Shown here piece by piece: positions 61,337 to 64,000 of a stretch of 64,000 bases of DNA (positions within the stretch are counted from its first letter, which is position 1; each line of letters starts with the position of its first letter). A program made the translations under genes and the position numbers. This DNA comes from Mycobacterium lehmannii. Lineage in GTDB: Bacteria > Actinomycetota > Actinomycetes > Mycobacteriales > Mycobacteriaceae. The notes beneath the pieces are model-generated. The model worked only from the letters and a program-made list of their open reading frames with translations, was not told where the DNA came from and ran no database searches. Where the stretch lies: contig NZ_NKCN01000001.1 of the NCBI RefSeq assembly GCF_002245535.1, forward strand, positions 186,001-250,000, in the 5' to 3' direction.

Positions 61337-64000
61337 GTGGCAGGTAAGGCCCGTGTACACGAGTTGGCCAAGGAACTCGGTGTCACCAGTAAGGAAGTTC
61401 TCGCTCGTCTGAGCGAACAGGGCGAATTCGTCAAGTCCGCGTCCTCCACCGTGGAGGCCCCGGTCGCGCGCCGGTTGCGTGAATCCTTCGGCGGCGGCAA
61501 GGAGGCCGCCGAGAAGGCCAAATCCGAGGGCAATGGTTCGGCGGCCGCCTCGTCGACCGCTGCGCCCGCCAAGAGCGCCGCTCCGACGGAGCCCGCTAAG
61601 GCGCCCGCCCCCAAGCCTGCGGCTCCGGCCGCGGAGACTCCGTCTGTCGCGCCTCCCGCGGCGGCCGCCGCTCCGCCGGCCACGCCTGCTGCGCCGCCCA
61701 CCCGCCCGGGGCCGACACCCGGCCCCCGGCCGGGTCCCACGCCGGGCGCGCCGAAACCGGCGCCACGCGTTCCCCGAGTTGGCAACAATCCGTTCTCCTC
61801 TCAACAGCCGGTCGACCGGCCGATGCCTCGTCCCCAAGGCCCCCGGCCCGGACCCGGTGGTCCGCGCCCCGGTGCCCCACGCCCAGGCGGTGCGACGCCC
61901 GGCAACATGCCGCCGCGCCCGCCAGGCGCGCGGCCCGGTGCGATGGGTCGCCCCGGTGGTCCCCGTCCCGGCCCCGGTGGCCGCGGACCGGGTGGCGGTG
62001 GTGGTCGTCCCGGTGGTCCCGGCGGTGGTGGCGGTGGCGGTAACTACCGCGGCGGTGGGGGCGGCGCACCCGCCGGCGGAGGTTTCCGGGGCCGTCCCGG
62101 TGGTGGTGGCCGCCCCGGCCAGCGCGGCGGTGCGGCCGGTGCGTTCGGTCGTCCCGGCGGCGCGCCCAAGCGCGGACGGAAGTCGAAGAGGGCGAAACGC
62201 GCCGAATACGAGAACATGCAGGCGCCGGTCGTCGGTGGCGTCCGGCTGCCGCACGGCAACGGTGAGACCATCCGGCTGGCCCGCGGCGCCTCGCTGAGCG
62301 ACTTCGCCGAGAAGATCGACGCCAACCCGGCCACGCTCGTGCAGGCACTGTTCAACCTCGGCGAGATGGTCACCGCGACGCAGTCCGTCGGCGACGACAC
62401 CCTCGAACTGCTCGGCAGCGAGATGAACTACAAGGTTCAGGTCGTCTCCCCCGAGGACGAGGACCGCGAACTGCTCGAGTCGTTCGACCTCACCTACGGC
62501 GAGGACGAAGGCGGCGAGGAGGACCTCGAACAGCGTCCGCCGGTCGTCACCGTCATGGGTCACGTCGACCACGGCAAGACCCGATTGCTGGACACCATCC
62601 GTCAGGCCAACGTCCGCGAGGGCGAGGCCGGCGGCATCACCCAGCACATCGGCGCCTACCAGGTCGAGGTCGACCTCGACGGCAACGTCCGCCCGATCAC
62701 GTTCATCGACACCCCGGGTCACGAGGCGTTCACCGCCATGCGTGCCCGCGGCGCGAAGGCCACCGACATCGCGATCCTGGTGGTCGCCGCCGACGACGGC
62801 GTGATGCCGCAGACGGTCGAGGCCATCAACCACGCGCAGGCGGCCGAGGTGCCGATCGTGGTGGCGGTCAACAAGATCGACAAGGAAGGCGCCGATCCGG
62901 CCAAAATCCGCGGCCAGCTCACCGAATACGGGCTGATTCCCGAGGACTACGGCGGCGACACGATGTTCGTCGACATCTCCGCCAAACAGGGCACCAACAT
63001 CGAGGCGCTGCTGGAAGCGGTCGTGCTGACCGCCGATGCGGCCCTGGACCTGCGGGCCAACCCGGACATGGAGGCCCAGGGTGTGGCGATCGAGGCGCAC
63101 TTGGACCGCGGCCGCGGGCCGGTGGCCACGGTGCTGGTGCAGCGCGGCACGCTGCGGGTCGGCGACTCCATCGTGTCGGGCGACGCCTACGGTCGCGTCC
63201 GCCGCATGGTCGACGAGCACGGCGAGGATGTCGAGGAGGCGTTGCCGTCGCGGCCCGTGCAGGTCATCGGCTTCACGTCGGTGCCCGGTGCCGGGGACAA
63301 CCTGCTCGTCGTCGACGAGGACCGCATCGCGCGTCAGATCGCCGACCGACGCAGCGCCCGCAAGCGCAACGCCCTGGCCGCGCGCAGCCGCAAGCGGATC
63401 AGCCTCGAGGATCTGGATTCGGCGCTGAAGGAAACCAGCCAGCTGAACCTGATCCTCAAGGGCGACAACGCCGGTACGGTCGAGGCGCTCGAGGAGGCCT
63501 TGCTGGGTATCCAGGTCGACGACGAAGTGGAGCTGCGGGTCATCGACCGCGGCGTCGGTGGTGTCACCGAGACCAACGTCAACCTGGCGTCGGCCTCGGA
63601 CGCGATCATCATCGGCTTCAACGTCCGCGCCGAAGGCAAGGCCACCGAGCTGGCCAACCGCGAGGGTGTCGAGATCCGCTACTACTCGATCATCTACCAG
63701 GCGATCGACGAGATCGAAGCGGCGCTCAAGGGCATGCTCAAGCCGATCTACGAGGAGCGCGAACTCGGCCGCGCCGAGATCCGCGCGATCTTCCGGTCGT
63801 CGAAGGTCGGCAACATCGCCGGCTGCCTCGTGCAGTCGGGGATCATGCGACGCAACGCCAAGGCCCGGCTACTGCGCGACAACGTCGTGGTGGCCGAGAA
63901 CCTCACCGTGTCGTCGCTGCGCCGCGAGAAGGACGACGTCACCGAGGTCCGCGAGGGTTACGAATGCGGTCTGACGCTGACCTACTCCGACATCAAGGAA
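61337..64000 (+). CDS. infB: Translation initiation factor IF-2 (3' end outside window)
   Basis: The frame is open from the GTG at 61337 to the last base, giving 888 codons without a stop, so the 3' end is cut off by the window. The N-terminal IF2_N domain ([20 protein letters not shown]) is followed by an Ala/Pro- then Gly/Pro/Arg-rich disordered region (about residues 55-290). The G domain has G1 GHVDHGKT (about 408), [12 protein letters not shown], and NKID; the beta-barrel and C-terminal domains follow ([20 protein letters not shown] near the end). It positions fMet-tRNA on the 30S subunit. GGAGATGTA precedes the start. Confidence 0.96.
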   Translation, partial: MAGKARVHELAKELGVTSKEVLARLSEQGEFVKSASSTVEAPVARRLRESFGGGKEAAEKAKSEGNGSAAASSTAAPAKSAAPTEPAKAPAPKPAAPAAETPSVAPPAAAAAPPATPAAPPTRPGPTPGPRPGPTPGAPKPAPRVPRVGNNPFSSQQPVDRPMPRPQGPRPGPGGPRPGAPRPGGATPGNMPPRPPGARPGAMGRPGGPRPGPGGRGPGGGGGRPGGPGGGGGGGNYRGGGGGAPAGGGFRGRPGGGGRPGQRGGAAGAFGRPGGAPKRGRKSKRAKRAEYENMQAPVVGGVRLPHGNGETIRLARGASLSDFAEKIDANPATLVQALFNLGEMVTATQSVGDDTLELLGSEMNYKVQVVSPEDEDRELLESFDLTYGEDEGGEEDLEQRPPVVTVMGHVDHGKTRLLDTIRQANVREGEAGGITQHIGAYQVEVDLDGNVRPITFIDTPGHEAFTAMRARGAKATDIAILVVAADDGVMPQTVEAINHAQAAEVPIVVAVNKIDKEGADPAKIRGQLTEYGLIPEDYGGDTMFVDISAKQGTNIEALLEAVVLTADAALDLRANPDMEAQGVAIEAHLDRGRGPVATVLVQRGTLRVGDSIVSGDAYGRVRRMVDEHGEDVEEALPSRPVQVIGFTSVPGAGDNLLVVDEDRIARQIADRRSARKRNALAARSRKRISLEDLDSALKETSQLNLILKGDNAGTVEALEEALLGIQVDDEVELRVIDRGVGGVTETNVNLASASDAIIIGFNVRAEGKATELANREGVEIRYYSIIYQAIDEIEAALKGMLKPIYEERELGRAEIRAIFRSSKVGNIAGCLVQSGIMRRNAKARLLRDNVVVAENLTVSSLRREKDDVTEVREGYECGLTLTYSDIKE

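Noticed and set aside
61583..62170. Tandem DNA repeats in the 5' third of infB as a repeat array
   Set aside because: The repetitiveness comes from Gly, Pro and Arg codons in a continuous coding frame and is typical of actinobacterial IF-2.
1..64000. CRISPR arrays, insertion sequences, prophage, tRNA or rRNA genes
   Set aside because: No regularly spaced direct repeats, transposase-like or integrase-like proteins, or RNA gene signatures were recognised by reading; a tRNA or ncRNA search program could still find something small.

Overview
The window is high-GC, gene-dense DNA from a Mycobacterium, most likely a fast-growing Mycolicibacterium-type species. The evidence is gene content and order: mycothione reductase, MPT70/MPT83-type fasciclin proteins, F420-dependent luciferase-like oxidoreductases, a mycofactocin-type SDR, a wax ester synthase/DGAT and EfpA. 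The order of dxr-rip1-ispG-GNAT, PBP lipoprotein, map, glnA4-amidotransferase-aldC-SDR, mtr-hydrolase, mqo-GNAT-chelatase-cobO-cobB-cysG-efpA-proS and rimP-nusA-ylxR-infB matches, from memory, the stretch around Rv2839c-Rv2875 of M. tuberculosis. No tRNA, rRNA, CRISPR array, insertion sequence or prophage was recognised. Both ends cut a gene: a flavin monooxygenase on the left and infB on the right. No intergenic gap exceeds about 200 bp.

Layout. 1-12 kb: an accessory lipid/redox set (FMO, esterase, SRPBCC, acyl-CoA dehydrogenase, three F420 luciferase-like enzymes, DUF427, WS/DGAT, SDR, photolyase, NTF2-like). 12-21 kb: two FAS1 proteins, each preceded by the same SigK-like promoter, then dxr-rip1-ispG, two GNAT proteins (one with a GyrA-like helical N-terminus) and a PBP lipoprotein. 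21-25 kb: DUF1707 protein, map, cobQ, a lipoprotein and a degenerate alpha/beta hydrolase. 25-29 kb: ngg and asnO, for the osmolyte N-acetylglutaminylglutamine amide. 29-36 kb: an ethanolamine-type permease divergent from glnA4-PuuD-like-aldC-SDR-GntR, read here as a gamma-glutamylation route for ethanolamine or a related amine. 36-40.5 kb: ArsR, a methyltransferase, a large SARP/NB-ARC/TPR regulator and a frameshifted small secreted protein. 40.6-43 kb: a Cbi-type cobalt ECF transporter. 43-53 kb: mtr, a hydrolase, mqo, and the cobalamin genes (chelatase, cobO, cobB, cysG). 53-64 kb: two tandem EfpA pumps, proS, a ferritin-like/lipoprotein pair and the rimP-nusA-ylxR-infB operon.

Two threads link the genes. 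Cobalt uptake (CbiMQO) lies near chelation and corrin-ring steps (chelatase, CobO, CobB, CysG, and CobQ further away). Nitrogen/osmolyte metabolism is represented by ngg/asnO beside the amine-gamma-glutamylation cluster. The intergenic spaces carry several unexplained structured elements: three 60-bp GCGAG...CTCGC-type palindromes, a 63-bp palindrome, two 43-bp two-tier hairpins, a bipartite motif shared by two promoters, and a 23-bp repeat flanking the SARP locus. No wholly new multi-gene system can be proven from this sequence. The best candidates are the permease/glnA4 amine pathway, the SARP-associated repeat with its small secreted protein, the palindromic intergenic families, and the GyrA-helix/GNAT fusion.
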